DNA from: Paracoccus sanguinis | Lineage (GTDB): Bacteria > Pseudomonadota > Alphaproteobacteria > Rhodobacterales > Rhodobacteraceae | Reading direction: 5' to 3' | Assembly: GCF_900106665.1 (NCBI RefSeq) | Contig: NZ_FNNA01000002.1 | Coordinates: 558,001-622,000, forward strand | DNA: 64,000 nt | Part shown: piece by piece, positions 26,294 to 34,912 of the stretch | Layout of the letters: every line of letters begins with the position of its first letter | How positions within the stretch are numbered: position 1 is the stretch's first letter | The notes under the pieces: generated by a model | What the model saw: the letters and a program-made list of their open reading frames with translations, nothing else | The model's database searches: none | Told to the model about the DNA's origin: nothing | Position numbers and translations under genes: made by a program

Positions 26294-26330
26294 TAGTGGC
26301 TACATAAGACGACTATCGTGGCAATCGACA
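26294..26330 (-). repeat. Right terminal inverted repeat of the Tn7-like element
   Basis: The inverse partner of 3872-3908. Read inward it begins TGTCGATTGCCACGATAGT, so this end keeps the TGT terminus. GCCAC motifs sit at inward offsets 9 and 31 (22 bp apart), with a related GCCTC at 52. The rest of 26015-26293 has no recognisable gene. Confidence 0.85.
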
Positions 26331-26335
26331 CCCCG
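26331..26335. repeat. Right target-site duplication CCCCG
   Basis: The direct copy of 3867-3871, immediately outside the right inverted repeat. The chromosomal sequence resumes here. Confidence 0.85.
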
Positions 26336-26404
26336 AATTCACCACCCCACCCGCGCTCGCCCTCTCCCACACCGGCGAGGCTAAGCGCACCCGACCAACG
26401 GCAA

Positions 26405-26429
26405 GCGGCGCCCGGAACCCGGGCGCCGC
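26405..26429 (-). terminator. GC-rich hairpin after the TRAP operon
   Basis: Perfect 11-bp arms GCGGCGCCCGG and CCGGGCGCCGC with a 3-base loop, about 20 bp past the stop of the large TRAP permease gene. No T run follows on the minus strand, so it may act by stalling or as a 3'-end stabiliser. Confidence 0.5.
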
Positions 26430-26449
26430 CGTTCGGCCCTGACAGGCGC

Positions 26450-27733
26450 TCAAGAGAACGTCTGCGGCAGCCACAGCGCGATCTGCGGGAAGATCAGCAG
26501 CAGCGCGATCATCACCAGCATCGCCCCGATGAACGGAACCGCGCCGCGGATCACGTCGGACATCGACCCCTCGCCGCGGACGCTCTGGATCACGTAGAGG
26601 TTTACGCCGATCGGCGGCGTCACCAGCGCCGTCTCGAGCAGCAGCATCATCAGGATGCCGAACCACACCAAATCGTAGCCCAGCCCGGCGACGATCGGCG
26701 CCACCAGCGGCGTGGCGATGAGCAAGAGCGAGAACGCCTCCATCACGCAGCCGAGCACGAGGAAGCCCAGCACGATCACGATCATCGTCTGCATCGGCGA
26801 CAGGCCCAGCCCCTCGATGGCGCCGGCGAGGTACTGCGTCAGCCCGATCACCGACAGCACGAAGTTGAGGAAGATCGCAGCCAGCACGATCATCATCACC
26901 ATGCCGGTCGTCCGCATCGTGCTTTCCAGCGCGTGCAGAAGCATCTCGCGGTTCAGCCTGCGGTGCCAGGCGGCCAGCGCCAGCGCCGCGACCACGCCGA
27001 GCGAGGCAGCCTCGGTCGGCGTGGCAAGCCCGGCATAGATCGAGCCGACGACGACGAGGAAGATGCCCAGCGGCGGGATCAGGTCCGGCAGCGCGCGCAG
27101 CTTCTCGGACCAGGTCGAGGGGGTGCGGCGCCCGTCGAGGTCGGGCCGGATCCAGCAGGCCAGCACCACGGTCAGGCCGAACAGCCCCGCCAGCATCAAC
27201 CCGGGCACGAAACCGGCCAGATAGAGCTTGGGCACCGAGGTGTTGGTCAGCAGCCCGTAGACGATCATGTTGATCGAGGGCGGGATCAGGATGCCAAGCG
27301 TGCCCCCCGCCGCCAGCGTCCCCATGAACAGCGACTCGTTGTAGCCGTCGCGCTTCGCCTCGGGGATGGCGACTGTCCCGACCGTGGCGGCCGTGGCGAT
27401 CGACGAGCCCGAGGTGGCCGCGAAAAGCGTGCAGGCCCCGATGTTCGAGTGCATCAGCCCGCCGGGCAGCCACCCCATCCACAGCGCCAGCGCCCGGTAC
27501 ATCCGCGCCGCGATCCCGGCGCGCAAGAGCAGCTCGCCCATCAGGATGAACAGCGGCACCGCGATGAGGATGAAGTCGATGCTGTTCGTCCACAGGATGT
27601 CGCCCATCGCGAGGTGCAGCGGCATGGGCGAGTAGATCGCGCCCAGCGTCACCGCCAGCAGCGCCAGCACGGCGGCAATCGGGATCGCCAGCGCGATCAG
27701 TCCGAAGAGAAGACCGGTCGTCGTCAGCAGCAT
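26450..27733 (-). CDS. TRAP transporter large permease (DctM-like)
   Basis: A 427-residue inner-membrane protein with about 12 hydrophobic helices. Family landmarks are IDFILIAVPLFILMGELLLRAGI, GGLMHSNIGACTLFAATSGSS, GTLGILIPPS, ATPTEAASLGVVAAL and LVTPPIGVNLYVIQS. It couples Na+ influx to uptake of the substrate handed over by the periplasmic binding protein. It lies one base after the small permease gene, in one operon with the binding protein gene. Confidence 0.95.
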   Translation of the reverse strand: MLLTTTGLLFGLIALAIPIAAVLALLAVTLGAIYSPMPLHLAMGDILWTNSIDFILIAVPLFILMGELLLRAGIAARMYRALALWMGWLPGGLMHSNIGACTLFAATSGSSIATAATVGTVAIPEAKRDGYNESLFMGTLAAGGTLGILIPPSINMIVYGLLTNTSVPKLYLAGFVPGLMLAGLFGLTVVLACWIRPDLDGRRTPSTWSEKLRALPDLIPPLGIFLVVVGSIYAGLATPTEAASLGVVAALALAAWHRRLNREMLLHALESTMRTTGMVMMIVLAAIFLNFVLSVIGLTQYLAGAIEGLGLSPMQTMIVIVLGFLVLGCVMEAFSLLLIATPLVAPIVAGLGYDLVWFGILMMLLLETALVTPPIGVNLYVIQSVRGEGSMSDVIRGAVPFIGAMLVMIALLLIFPQIALWLPQTFS

Positions 27734-27734
27734 G

Positions 27735-28331
27735 TCAGTGCGCCTCCGTCTGCATCAGCGGCAGCAGGTCGCCGGTCTCGCCCGCAACCTCCTCGTCCTG
27801 GGTCATGGCTCCGGCCATCTTCTGCACTGCCGCGAGGTCGCCCCGCGCCAGCGCCCGCACCACCGCGGCGATCATCAGCAGAACCGTCGCGGCAAAGGCC
27901 AGCCAGCCGGCGTACCACAGCAGCTGCGGCACGATCAGCGGCGTCTGCAGCGGGGTGATCGCGCGCGAGCCGTTGGTCCAGGTGATCCCCACGGTCGCCC
28001 CCGCCCGCCACACCACGAGCAGCGCAAAGGCCCCAAGCGCCAGAAGCGCCACGAGGTCGAGCCCGGCGCGCAGCCGCGGGGTCAGCCGCCCGTAGAGGGC
28101 GTCGATCCGCACGTTCGAGCGGCTGAGGACGGTGTAGGGCAGCGCCATGGCCGTCGCGATCGCGAACAGGTAGCCGGAAATCTCGTCCGAGCCCCCGATC
28201 GTGACGCCGAACAGCCGGCGCGTCAGCACATCCGCGCTGACCATCAGCGCGGCAAACAGGATCATCGCGCCACCCAGTCGCACGCCCAGCAGGGCCATGC
28301 GGTCCGCGCGGAAGATCAGGCGATCCAGCAT
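27735..28331 (-). CDS. TRAP transporter small permease (DctQ-like)
   Basis: A 198-residue membrane protein with four predicted helices: the first near residues 15-38, then the GSDEISGYLFAIATAMALPYTVLSRSNVRIDAL signature typical of the family, and two more. It partners the large permease. The C-terminal ~30 residues are an acidic cytoplasmic tail. Confidence 0.92.
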   Translation of the reverse strand: MLDRLIFRADRMALLGVRLGGAMILFAALMVSADVLTRRLFGVTIGGSDEISGYLFAIATAMALPYTVLSRSNVRIDALYGRLTPRLRAGLDLVALLALGAFALLVVWRAGATVGITWTNGSRAITPLQTPLIVPQLLWYAGWLAFAATVLLMIAAVVRALARGDLAAVQKMAGAMTQDEEVAGETGDLLPLMQTEAH

Positions 28332-28396
28332 CGTTCACTCCTGTCCTTGGTGCGGGCGCGACCCCTCGCGGGGGCGGCGCGCCCCGGGCTTGGGGT

Positions 28397-29458
28397 TCAG
28401 TTGGCGGGGACGCTCAGCCGGGCAGCCTTGCCGGCCGTCTCGTTCCAGGCCGTCGCGCAGGCCGCACCGCAGCGTTCGCCCCAGCGCTTGAGCACGAAGT
28501 CGTTGAGGATGCGGGCGCGCTCGGCTGCATCGGCCTCGGTCGGCTGGTGCAGCTCGGCCTTGCCGGGCTCGCCGAACGGGCAGTCGCCGGTGCCCGTCAG
28601 GCAGGCGATCCCCTGCGCCTCCTGCTGGGCCGCAAGCTCCCACCCGCGGTTCTCGAAGGCGGCGAGCTCCTTCTTCATCTCGGCCTGCGTGTCGGCGTCG
28701 AGGCTGTCCCAGAGCCGCTGGTTGACCGCCGTGAAGGTGATCGAATAGCCGATCGGCAGCGGGAAGACGTGGTTGATGACCTCGTGCCAGCTGGCCTTGT
28801 AGGCCGAGACCGGGTCCGTCACCGCGCAGTCCGCAACCCCGCGCTCGAGCGCCGGGACGACCTCGGCGAAGGGCAGCGTGACCACGGTCCCGCCGGCGCC
28901 CTCGATGAAGTCGCCCAGCGTGGCCGAGTGCACGCGCACCTTGCGGCCCTTGAGGTCGGCGAGGCTGGTGATCGGGTCGCGGCAATAGATCATCGACGCG
29001 GCCCACGGGTGCAGCGACAGGATCGTCGCGCCGTAGGTCTTGCGGAACGTCTCGTCCATGATCGGGCGATAGGCGTCGGTCACGGCGCGCATCGTCGCGA
29101 AGTCCTGCGCGATCGAGGACAGGTCCATGCCCTCGATGGCCGGGTTCTCGGCCGCGACATAGCTGCCCAGCCCGTGCGCGACCTCGAACACGCCCTGGTT
29201 CAGCAGTCGCATCACCTCGGTGCCCTTGAGCCCGGCCTCGGTGATCGGGATCGCGCTGGCCGTCAGCTTGCCCCCGGTCGCCTCGGGCAGGGTCTTGTCC
29301 CAGAAGGGCTTTTCGAGATCCTGCCACGAGGCGAGGTTGCCCCATGTGCCGATCACCTTGAACTGGTGCGCGGCCATCTCGGCCGCCGCGGGGCCCGCGG
29401 CCAGCAGCGCCGTGGCGAACAGTGCGGCGGCGGCCCGGGTCGTCTGCATCGTTGTCAT
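28397..29458 (-). CDS. TRAP transporter periplasmic substrate-binding protein (DctP-like)
   Basis: A 353-residue product with a Sec signal peptide (AAAALFATALLAAGPAAAEM, cut near residue 26). DctP family marks are FKVIGTWGNLASWQDLEKPFWDKTLPE, DLKGRKVRVHSATLGDFIEGAGGTVVTLPFAEVVPALERGVADCAVTD and INHVFPLPIGYSITFTAVNQ. The conserved substrate-carboxylate Arg is probably in GRKVRVHS. The substrate is unknown; the neighbouring amidase-type hydrolase suggests an amide- or ureido-containing acid. The upstream in-frame extension is a shadow of the hydrolase gene. Confidence 0.9.
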   Translation of the reverse strand: MTTMQTTRAAAALFATALLAAGPAAAEMAAHQFKVIGTWGNLASWQDLEKPFWDKTLPEATGGKLTASAIPITEAGLKGTEVMRLLNQGVFEVAHGLGSYVAAENPAIEGMDLSSIAQDFATMRAVTDAYRPIMDETFRKTYGATILSLHPWAASMIYCRDPITSLADLKGRKVRVHSATLGDFIEGAGGTVVTLPFAEVVPALERGVADCAVTDPVSAYKASWHEVINHVFPLPIGYSITFTAVNQRLWDSLDADTQAEMKKELAAFENRGWELAAQQEAQGIACLTGTGDCPFGEPGKAELHQPTEADAAERARILNDFVLKRWGERCGAACATAWNETAGKAARLSVPAN

Positions 29459-29477
29459 CCTGTTACCCCCTGTTGCG

Positions 29478-29505
29478 AAAAGGGCCGCGGTTGGTTCCGC
29501 GGCCC
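29478..29505 (-). terminator. Intrinsic terminator between hydrolase and TRAP genes
   Basis: On the minus strand GGGCCGCGG and CCGCGGCCC form perfect 9-bp arms with a 6-base loop, followed by TTTT. It lies after the hydrolase stop and about 20 bp before the binding-protein start, so it probably reduces read-through into the transporter genes. Confidence 0.75.
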
Positions 29506-29514
29506 TGCCAGTTT

Positions 29515-30237
29515 TCACTCTGCCGCGATCTTCCGATCGGCCAGACTGTCGATGTAGGCGACGCATTCGTCCACCGTCTTCACGTCCCCGAACTTCGCGT
29601 CGATGTCGAAGAGGTTCCACGCCACCGCCCCCGGCACCCGGTCGCCGATCGCCTCCTTCACCGCGATGGTGCGGAAGCCGTCGGCGATGCCGTCGCAGAT
29701 CGTCTGGCGCACGCAGGCGCAGGCCGTGACGCCGGTCACGAGGATCGTGTCCACCCCGTTCGCGCGCAGGATGCCGGCCAGCTCGGTCCCGTGGAAGGAC
29801 GAGGCGCGCTTCTTCAGCAGCGTGTATTCGCCCGGCACCGGGGCGATGCGGGAATCGATCGCCCACAGTTCGGTGTCGGCCAGGTCCACGACATCCACCG
29901 GGATCTTGTTGTGCCACAGCCCCATGTCGGTAAACGGGGCGTTGCGGTCGGTGATCTCGGAGGCGGTGGTCACGTGGACGACCGGCAGGTTCTGGGCCCG
30001 GAACGCCTTGAGCAGCTTCTGCATCCCCGGGATGATCTCGTTGTCCATCTTCTCCTGATCGCAGGTGAAGGGGTTGCCGGGGCGGGTCCAGGCGTTGGCC
30101 AGATCGACGCTGACCAGCGCCGGGCGGTTGCCGAAGCCGACGCGGCGCTGGAAGCCGCGCTCCTGGTAAAGCCGGCTGGCGGCGTCGAAGGCCTGCTGCA
30201 GCAGCCGGTCGAGTTCCTTGGTGTCCACTTCGCTCAT
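29515..30237 (-). CDS. Isochorismatase-family cysteine hydrolase
   Basis: A 240-residue hydrolase of the isochorismatase fold. The expected triad is visible: Asp in ALVSVDLANAW, Lys in LLKKRASSFHGT and the nucleophile Cys in LVTGVTACACVRQTICDG. The length and N-terminal extension resemble N-carbamoylsarcosine amidase-like members, which cleave ureido or amide bonds. The start at 30237 has a strong GAGGAGA site; longer frames upstream run into the LysR gene. Divergent from the LysR gene and upstream of a TRAP transporter, it probably degrades the imported compound. Confidence 0.85.
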   Translation of the reverse strand: MSEVDTKELDRLLQQAFDAASRLYQERGFQRRVGFGNRPALVSVDLANAWTRPGNPFTCDQEKMDNEIIPGMQKLLKAFRAQNLPVVHVTTASEITDRNAPFTDMGLWHNKIPVDVVDLADTELWAIDSRIAPVPGEYTLLKKRASSFHGTELAGILRANGVDTILVTGVTACACVRQTICDGIADGFRTIAVKEAIGDRVPGAVAWNLFDIDAKFGDVKTVDECVAYIDSLADRKIAAE

Positions 30238-30470
30238 GTCGGGTCTCCTCTCGGGTCGTCTGGCCGGGACGGGCCAGGGAACGGGTCTTCGGGGTTGCGA
30301 GGGCCGGCATCCGGGCCGGCGCGCGTCGCCCGTCCTCAGGTATGAGCCCGCGTCCGGCGGCTGGTGAATTGCAGATTGGGCGTTTATTATTGCACGAAAT
30401 GCATCAGCGTTTTCGGGCAGGCAGCGTGCCGCCCGATCGGGCATCAGCGGAACGGGACACAATCGCCTAA

Positions 30471-31385
30471 ATGAGTGGCACCACACCCGGAATCGACCTC
30501 GTGGAGTCGTTCCTCGTCGTCGCCGAGCAGCTCAATTTCCGCCGCAGCGCCGAGCGGCTGAACCTCGACCAGTCGGCCCTGACCCGCCGGATCCAGCGGC
30601 TTGAGCATCAGCTGGGCTTCCGCCTGCTCGAGCGCTCGACGCGCGAGGTGGTGCTGACCCCGGCCGGGCGCTCCTTCTACCACGACAACGCCCATCTGAT
30701 GAGCCGCTACCACGCCACGGTCGAGACCGCGCGCCGGGTGGCCGAGGGCAAGGCCGGGGCGCTGCGGGTTGCCTATATGACCTTCGCCGCGACCGAGCTG
30801 ATGCCGCGAACGGTGGCGCGGTTCCGCGACGACCTGCCCCATGTCGAGGTGCAGTTGCAGTACATCCGCACCCAGGGCCAGAAGCTGGCGCTCGCCCGCG
30901 GCGAGATCGATCTCGGCTTCATGATCGGCCCCTTCGACCATCCCGAGTTCGATTCGACGCGCCTCGCCACCGAGGCGCTCTATGCCGTGACCCCGCTGGG
31001 GCATCCGCTGCTGGAAAAGCCGGCCCTCGCCCCCGAGGACCTGCGCGACGCGCCCCTGATCCTCGGCGACGCGCGCGAGTGGGCCGAGTTCCGCTGGCGG
31101 CTGAGCGACCTCTTCAACGCCGAAGGGGTGGCGCTGCGTCCGGCGCTCGAGGCGTCGAACACGCTGGCGCTGGTCGGGCTGGTCGCGGCGGGGCTGGGGC
31201 TGACGATCTTTCCCGAAAGCCTGCTCGGGTTCCTCGGCCGGCACGTCGACGCCCGCCCGATCGCCCACCCGTCCTTCCGCAGCCAGACGATCCTCGTGTG
31301 GCGGCGCCGGCACCAGCCGCCGCTCGTCCGGCGGTTCATCGCCGCCGCGCAGGCGATCGCCCCCGCAGCCGCGACGGCGCCCTGA
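30471..31385 (+). CDS. LysR-family transcriptional regulator
   Basis: A 304-residue regulator with an N-terminal winged HTH (FLVVAEQLNFRRSAERLNLDQSALTRRIQRLEHQLGFRLLERSTREVVLTPAGRSFY) and a substrate-binding domain (about 95-290). It is divergent from the hydrolase-TRAP genes, the usual arrangement for a LysR activator of the facing operon. The 233-bp shared region (30238-30470) is AT-richer around 30360-30410 and should hold the binding sites. The effector is unknown. Confidence 0.92.
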   Translation: MSGTTPGIDLVESFLVVAEQLNFRRSAERLNLDQSALTRRIQRLEHQLGFRLLERSTREVVLTPAGRSFYHDNAHLMSRYHATVETARRVAEGKAGALRVAYMTFAATELMPRTVARFRDDLPHVEVQLQYIRTQGQKLALARGEIDLGFMIGPFDHPEFDSTRLATEALYAVTPLGHPLLEKPALAPEDLRDAPLILGDAREWAEFRWRLSDLFNAEGVALRPALEASNTLALVGLVAAGLGLTIFPESLLGFLGRHVDARPIAHPSFRSQTILVWRRRHQPPLVRRFIAAAQAIAPAAATAP

Positions 31386-31538
31386 CGGTTCCCCCCGGCC
31401 GCGGCAATCGGCGTCGATCCCGGCCTGCCGGGTTGCCCGACGGCCGAACCCGTGCAACCCTGAGTTTACACCGTCGCGGCCGGCGCGGACGATGCGCCCG
31501 CCCCACCCCCCGCGGCGAAGCGTGAGAGGAGCCGCGCC

Positions 31539-34346
31539 ATGCCGAGATTCGATCTGACCCGGCGGCAGTTGCTCGCCTCGGCGGCGGCGCTGGGGATGGT
31601 GGCGATGGTGCGGCCGCTCGACCAGGCGCGGGCGGCGATGATGCCCTCGCCGGTCGGGCAGGACACCGGCTGGTTCCGCGACGGCAAGCTGCGCTATCGC
31701 CGCGACGGGATGGCGAAGGTCACCGGGTCCAAGGTCTTCGCCCTAGACCTGCGGGCGCGCGACCTCGAGGGCTGGCCCGATCAGCAGTCGCACGCGCTCT
31801 TGATCATGATCCCCCGCGCCGACGCGGTGTTCGAGGGGCTGGACCTCTCGGTGCTGGGCGACGGTCTGCAACCCCACGTGCTGGTCGATCACGCCCGCCT
31901 CAGCGCCGACGGCGTCTCGATGTCGGACCCCGAGTTCTACGGCGAGCTGATGCTCGCCCCCGGTCAGGTCTCGCCGATGCTGGGCCAGCCGGTGGCGATG
32001 GGGATCTGGCACGATTACGAACGCTTCCGCGCGGCGCAGAAGCTGCTGCGCTTCAACCCGGCGGTCTTCCGCTTCGGCGCGGCCGGTGCGCCGCCGGCGC
32101 GGCCGTCCTATGGCGCGGCGCAGTTCGTGCGGATCGGCGGCGACGACCCGCGCGGCCCCGACCGCTTCTCGCCGTTCGAGAACGGCACGATCTGGCCCGA
32201 CCTGACGCCCGAGGGCGTCGTCTGGCCCGGCCCCGACCACGCGGCCTTCGGCGAGGCCCGCCGCCTGTCGGCCGAGCTGCGCGCCCGCACCGCCGCGCCG
32301 CCGCAGGGCTGGCACGTCATCTCGCGCCACTTCAGCAGCCAGAGCGTCGAGCCGGCGGCGATGGAGATGGAGAACGGCCTTGCCTGGCACGACACCGCCA
32401 ACGGCACGCTGCACGTGATCGGCGCCACCCAGTCGCCCTATACCGCCGCCGGGCACATCCTGCACATGCTCGACCGCAGCAGCTTCCAGGTCGGCACGCT
32501 GGATTTCGTGACCGGCTACACGGTCGGCTACGGCCAGAAAGAGCATCACTCGTTCCCCAACTACGTCGCCGTGGCCGGGCTTTACGCCGAGGGGCGGCCG
32601 GTGCGGCTGGCGCTCGACCGCTGGCAGCATTTCCAGTTCGCGCTCAAGCGGCACCCGTTCGAGACCGACCTGACCATCGCCTGCGACGCCGAGGGGCGGT
32701 TCCAGACCTTCATCTGCGACATGGTGGGCGACGGCGGCGGGGTGCAGAACTTCAGCCCCTCGGTGGGCACGGTCGCGGTGACCGCGGCGCAGTCGGCCTA
32801 TTACTTCCCGACCAGCGACCTGTCGGCCGACGTCCGGGCGACGATCAACGTCACCGCGGGGTCGATGCGCGGCTATGGCACCGTGCAGTCGATGGCCGCG
32901 ACCGAGATGCTGGTCGACGAACTCGCCGCCGAGACCGGGCGCGACGCCATAGCGCTGCGCCGGCTCAACGTCCTCAAGTCGGGGATGAAGAACACCCAGG
33001 GGCTGGTCCCCGCCGGGCACCTGCGGATGGACGAGCTTCTCGCCCTGGCCGAGCAGGAGCCGCTGTGGATCGAGCGGGCCGAGCGCAAGGCGCGGTTCGA
33101 GGCCGAGAACCCGGGGATGCTCTACGGCGTGGGCTTCGCCTCGTCGCAGAAGAACTTCGGCACCGGCGCCGAGGCGGCGATCGTGCAGCTCGAGATCACG
33201 CCCGACGGGCGCACCCGGATGCGCCACATCGCGTCCGAGATCGGCGCGGGGGCGACCACCTCGCAGATGCTGGTGGTCCAGCCGCAGCTCGGCCGGCCGG
33301 TGGACGAGGTCGAGTTCTCGGTCCAGCACTGGCCGCAGATGCCGGTCCACACCGAGGACAATCCCTACGAGATCTCGCAGGACGAGGAGGACGCCCTCGC
33401 CCGCGACCCGACCTGGGTGCCGCGGATCACCTCGCCGCGCTCGGCGTCGAACTCGGCCTATTACTTCACCCATGCGACCCAGCAGGCGGCGCAGATGCTG
33501 CTGCGGCTGGGGCTGTGGCCGGCGGCGCTCTCGATCTGGTCCGAGGGCGCGGGCGGCGGCCAGACCGGCCCCGAGCCGGTGGCGCTGGCCGAGGCGCGCT
33601 GGACCGGCGGGATGCTGACCGCCCGCTCGCTCGAACCGCTCAGCCATGCGCGGCTGGCCGAGCGGGCGCACCGCGACGGGCTGGTGACCGGCGTCTGCAT
33701 CCACACCTTCAACCGGTGGAGCTGGGCCGAAGCCGATTTCGACGTCGAGGGCGAGCTGGTCAGCGCCCCCATCGACGCGCTGTCGGTGCAGTGGGGCCAG
33801 GGCGCCAGCGCCGCGCGCCGGGCGCGGATGACCGCGGGCGGCTATGCCTTCATCCCGCGCAGCGCGGTGCGCTATCCGCCGGTGGCGCGCAACGACGGGG
33901 GGCCGGTCTATTACGCCCCCTGCGCCACGCTGCTCGACCTCAGCGTGGCCCGCGGCACGGGCGAGGTGCGGCTGCTGTCGCACAAGACCTGGCTCGAATG
34001 CGGCACGCAGATCGTCCCCGAGCTCGTCTCGGGCCAGCTACAGGGAGGCGTCGCCATGGGCATCGGCCATGCGCTTTACGAAGAGCTGCCGCTCGGCCCC
34101 GACGGCCCCGGCAACGGCACCTGGGGGTGGAGCCGTTACCGCGTCCCCCGCGCGGCCGAGGTCGCCGTCTGGACCCAGACCGGCCACGTCCTGCCGCCGC
34201 TCTCTGAGTTCGACCCGCCCAAGGGGATGGCCGAGGTCACGATGATCCCGGTCGTCGCGGCCTGCGCCAACGCCATTTGCCACGCGACGGGCCACCGCTT
34301 CTACCGCACGCCGGTCACCGCCGAGCGCATCCGGGCGGTGCTGTGA
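31539..34346 (+). CDS. Tat-exported molybdopterin subunit, IorB-like aldehyde/isoquinoline oxidoreductase
   Basis: The large Mo subunit of a xanthine-dehydrogenase-family hydroxylase, 935 residues. The N-terminus has a twin-arginine signal (RR in DLTRRQLLASAAALGMVAMV, cut near ARA at about 31). Family motifs include GGGVQNFSPSVG, GSMRGYGTVQSMAATEMLVDELA, GVGFASSQKNFGTGAEAAIVQLEIT and a C-terminal QIVPELVSGQLQGGVAMGIGHALYEEL. The enzyme would act in the periplasm with the 2Fe-2S subunit and cytochrome c encoded next, passing electrons to the respiratory chain. The substrate could be an aldehyde or N-heterocycle. The three genes overlap as TGATG. Confidence 0.88.
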   Translation: MPRFDLTRRQLLASAAALGMVAMVRPLDQARAAMMPSPVGQDTGWFRDGKLRYRRDGMAKVTGSKVFALDLRARDLEGWPDQQSHALLIMIPRADAVFEGLDLSVLGDGLQPHVLVDHARLSADGVSMSDPEFYGELMLAPGQVSPMLGQPVAMGIWHDYERFRAAQKLLRFNPAVFRFGAAGAPPARPSYGAAQFVRIGGDDPRGPDRFSPFENGTIWPDLTPEGVVWPGPDHAAFGEARRLSAELRARTAAPPQGWHVISRHFSSQSVEPAAMEMENGLAWHDTANGTLHVIGATQSPYTAAGHILHMLDRSSFQVGTLDFVTGYTVGYGQKEHHSFPNYVAVAGLYAEGRPVRLALDRWQHFQFALKRHPFETDLTIACDAEGRFQTFICDMVGDGGGVQNFSPSVGTVAVTAAQSAYYFPTSDLSADVRATINVTAGSMRGYGTVQSMAATEMLVDELAAETGRDAIALRRLNVLKSGMKNTQGLVPAGHLRMDELLALAEQEPLWIERAERKARFEAENPGMLYGVGFASSQKNFGTGAEAAIVQLEITPDGRTRMRHIASEIGAGATTSQMLVVQPQLGRPVDEVEFSVQHWPQMPVHTEDNPYEISQDEEDALARDPTWVPRITSPRSASNSAYYFTHATQQAAQMLLRLGLWPAALSIWSEGAGGGQTGPEPVALAEARWTGGMLTARSLEPLSHARLAERAHRDGLVTGVCIHTFNRWSWAEADFDVEGELVSAPIDALSVQWGQGASAARRARMTAGGYAFIPRSAVRYPPVARNDGGPVYYAPCATLLDLSVARGTGEVRLLSHKTWLECGTQIVPELVSGQLQGGVAMGIGHALYEELPLGPDGPGNGTWGWSRYRVPRAAEVAVWTQTGHVLPPLSEFDPPKGMAEVTMIPVVAACANAICHATGHRFYRTPVTAERIRAVL

Positions 34347-34912
34347 TGGCCGAGCGTATCTCTTTCTCGGCGACGATCAACGGCCAGGCGGTCGGGCCGC
34401 TCGACATCCCCGCCGACCTCATGCTGACCGAGCTGCTGCACGAATACCTCAACCTGACTGGCACCCGCGCCGCCTGCGGGCAGGGCGTGTGCCGGGCCTG
34501 CACGGTGATCTTCGACGATGCGGCGGGCGGCGCGCGGACATTGCCCGCCTGCGTCACCGGCGCGGCCTGGGCCAACGGCCGCAGCCTGCGCACGATCGAG
34601 GGGATCGCCGGCCGCGACCCCGAGGGGCGCGTGGTCCCCTCGGCCATCCAGCAGGCCTATCTCGACCATTTCTCGTTCCAGTGCAGCTTCTGCACCCCCG
34701 GCTTCGTCATGGCCGCCACCGCGCTGGTCGAGGAACTGGGCCGGGCGCCGATCCCGCGCGCCCAGCTCGAGGACCGGATCGTCGCGGCGCTGAATGAGAA
34801 CATCTGCCGCTGCACCGGCTACATCCGCTATCTCGAGGCGGTGCGCGCGGTGATCCTCGCCACCCCCGGCCTCGTCATCGACGTGGTCGCCACGGACGCG
34901 AGGCAGGGCTGA
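34346..34912 (+). CDS. 2Fe-2S subunit of the molybdenum hydroxylase (IorA-like)
   Basis: A 188-residue iron-sulfur subunit with two [2Fe-2S] sites: a plant-type cluster (ACGQGVCRACTV, plus a later Cys in LPACVTG) and a second four-Cys cluster (FQCSFCTPGFVMAA and ENICRCTGYIRYLEAV). It has no signal peptide and is presumably co-exported with the Tat-carrying large subunit. The ATG at 34346 overlaps the upstream stop. Confidence 0.92.
   Translation: MAERISFSATINGQAVGPLDIPADLMLTELLHEYLNLTGTRAACGQGVCRACTVIFDDAAGGARTLPACVTGAAWANGRSLRTIEGIAGRDPEGRVVPSAIQQAYLDHFSFQCSFCTPGFVMAATALVEELGRAPIPRAQLEDRIVAALNENICRCTGYIRYLEAVRAVILATPGLVIDVVATDARQG

Larger units (their letters stand above)
3872..26330. mobile_element. 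Complete Tn7-like transposon, 22,459 bp, beside tRNA-Pro
   Basis: Bounded by CCCCG duplications and by terminal inverted repeats (3872-3908 and 26294-26330). It carries a tnsA-tnsB-tnsC-tniQ core and a mixed cargo: GNAT acetyltransferase, type II CBASS, HTH and Ner-like regulators, type I restriction-modification, aminoglycoside acetyltransferase and a TmrB-like protein, plus two insertion sequences. Base composition is visibly lower in G+C than the flanking chromosome. Rejoining the flanks gives tRNA-Pro, five T, one CCCCG, then the region downstream of a TRAP transporter operon. No cas genes are present, so this is not a CRISPR-associated transposon. Confidence 0.9.

Noticed and set aside
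3872..26330. CRISPR-associated transposon
   Set aside because: No cas genes and no repeat-spacer array were found. The only short tandem repeat is the CAGT tract at 4801-4820.
3785..26341. Genomic island made by a tyrosine integrase at the tRNA
   Set aside because: No integrase gene is present and the tRNA 3' end is not duplicated at the right boundary. The 5-bp duplication and inverted ends point to a DDE transposon instead.
26318..27958. Long ORF antisense to the TRAP permease genes
   Set aside because: It has Arg/Gln/His-rich low-complexity text typical of high-GC shadow frames, while the opposite strand encodes a clear DctM protein.
31743..33983. 746-codon ORF antisense to the molybdopterin subunit
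   Set aside because: Shadow frame caused by high GC at third positions; no family motif, and the plus-strand gene is certain.
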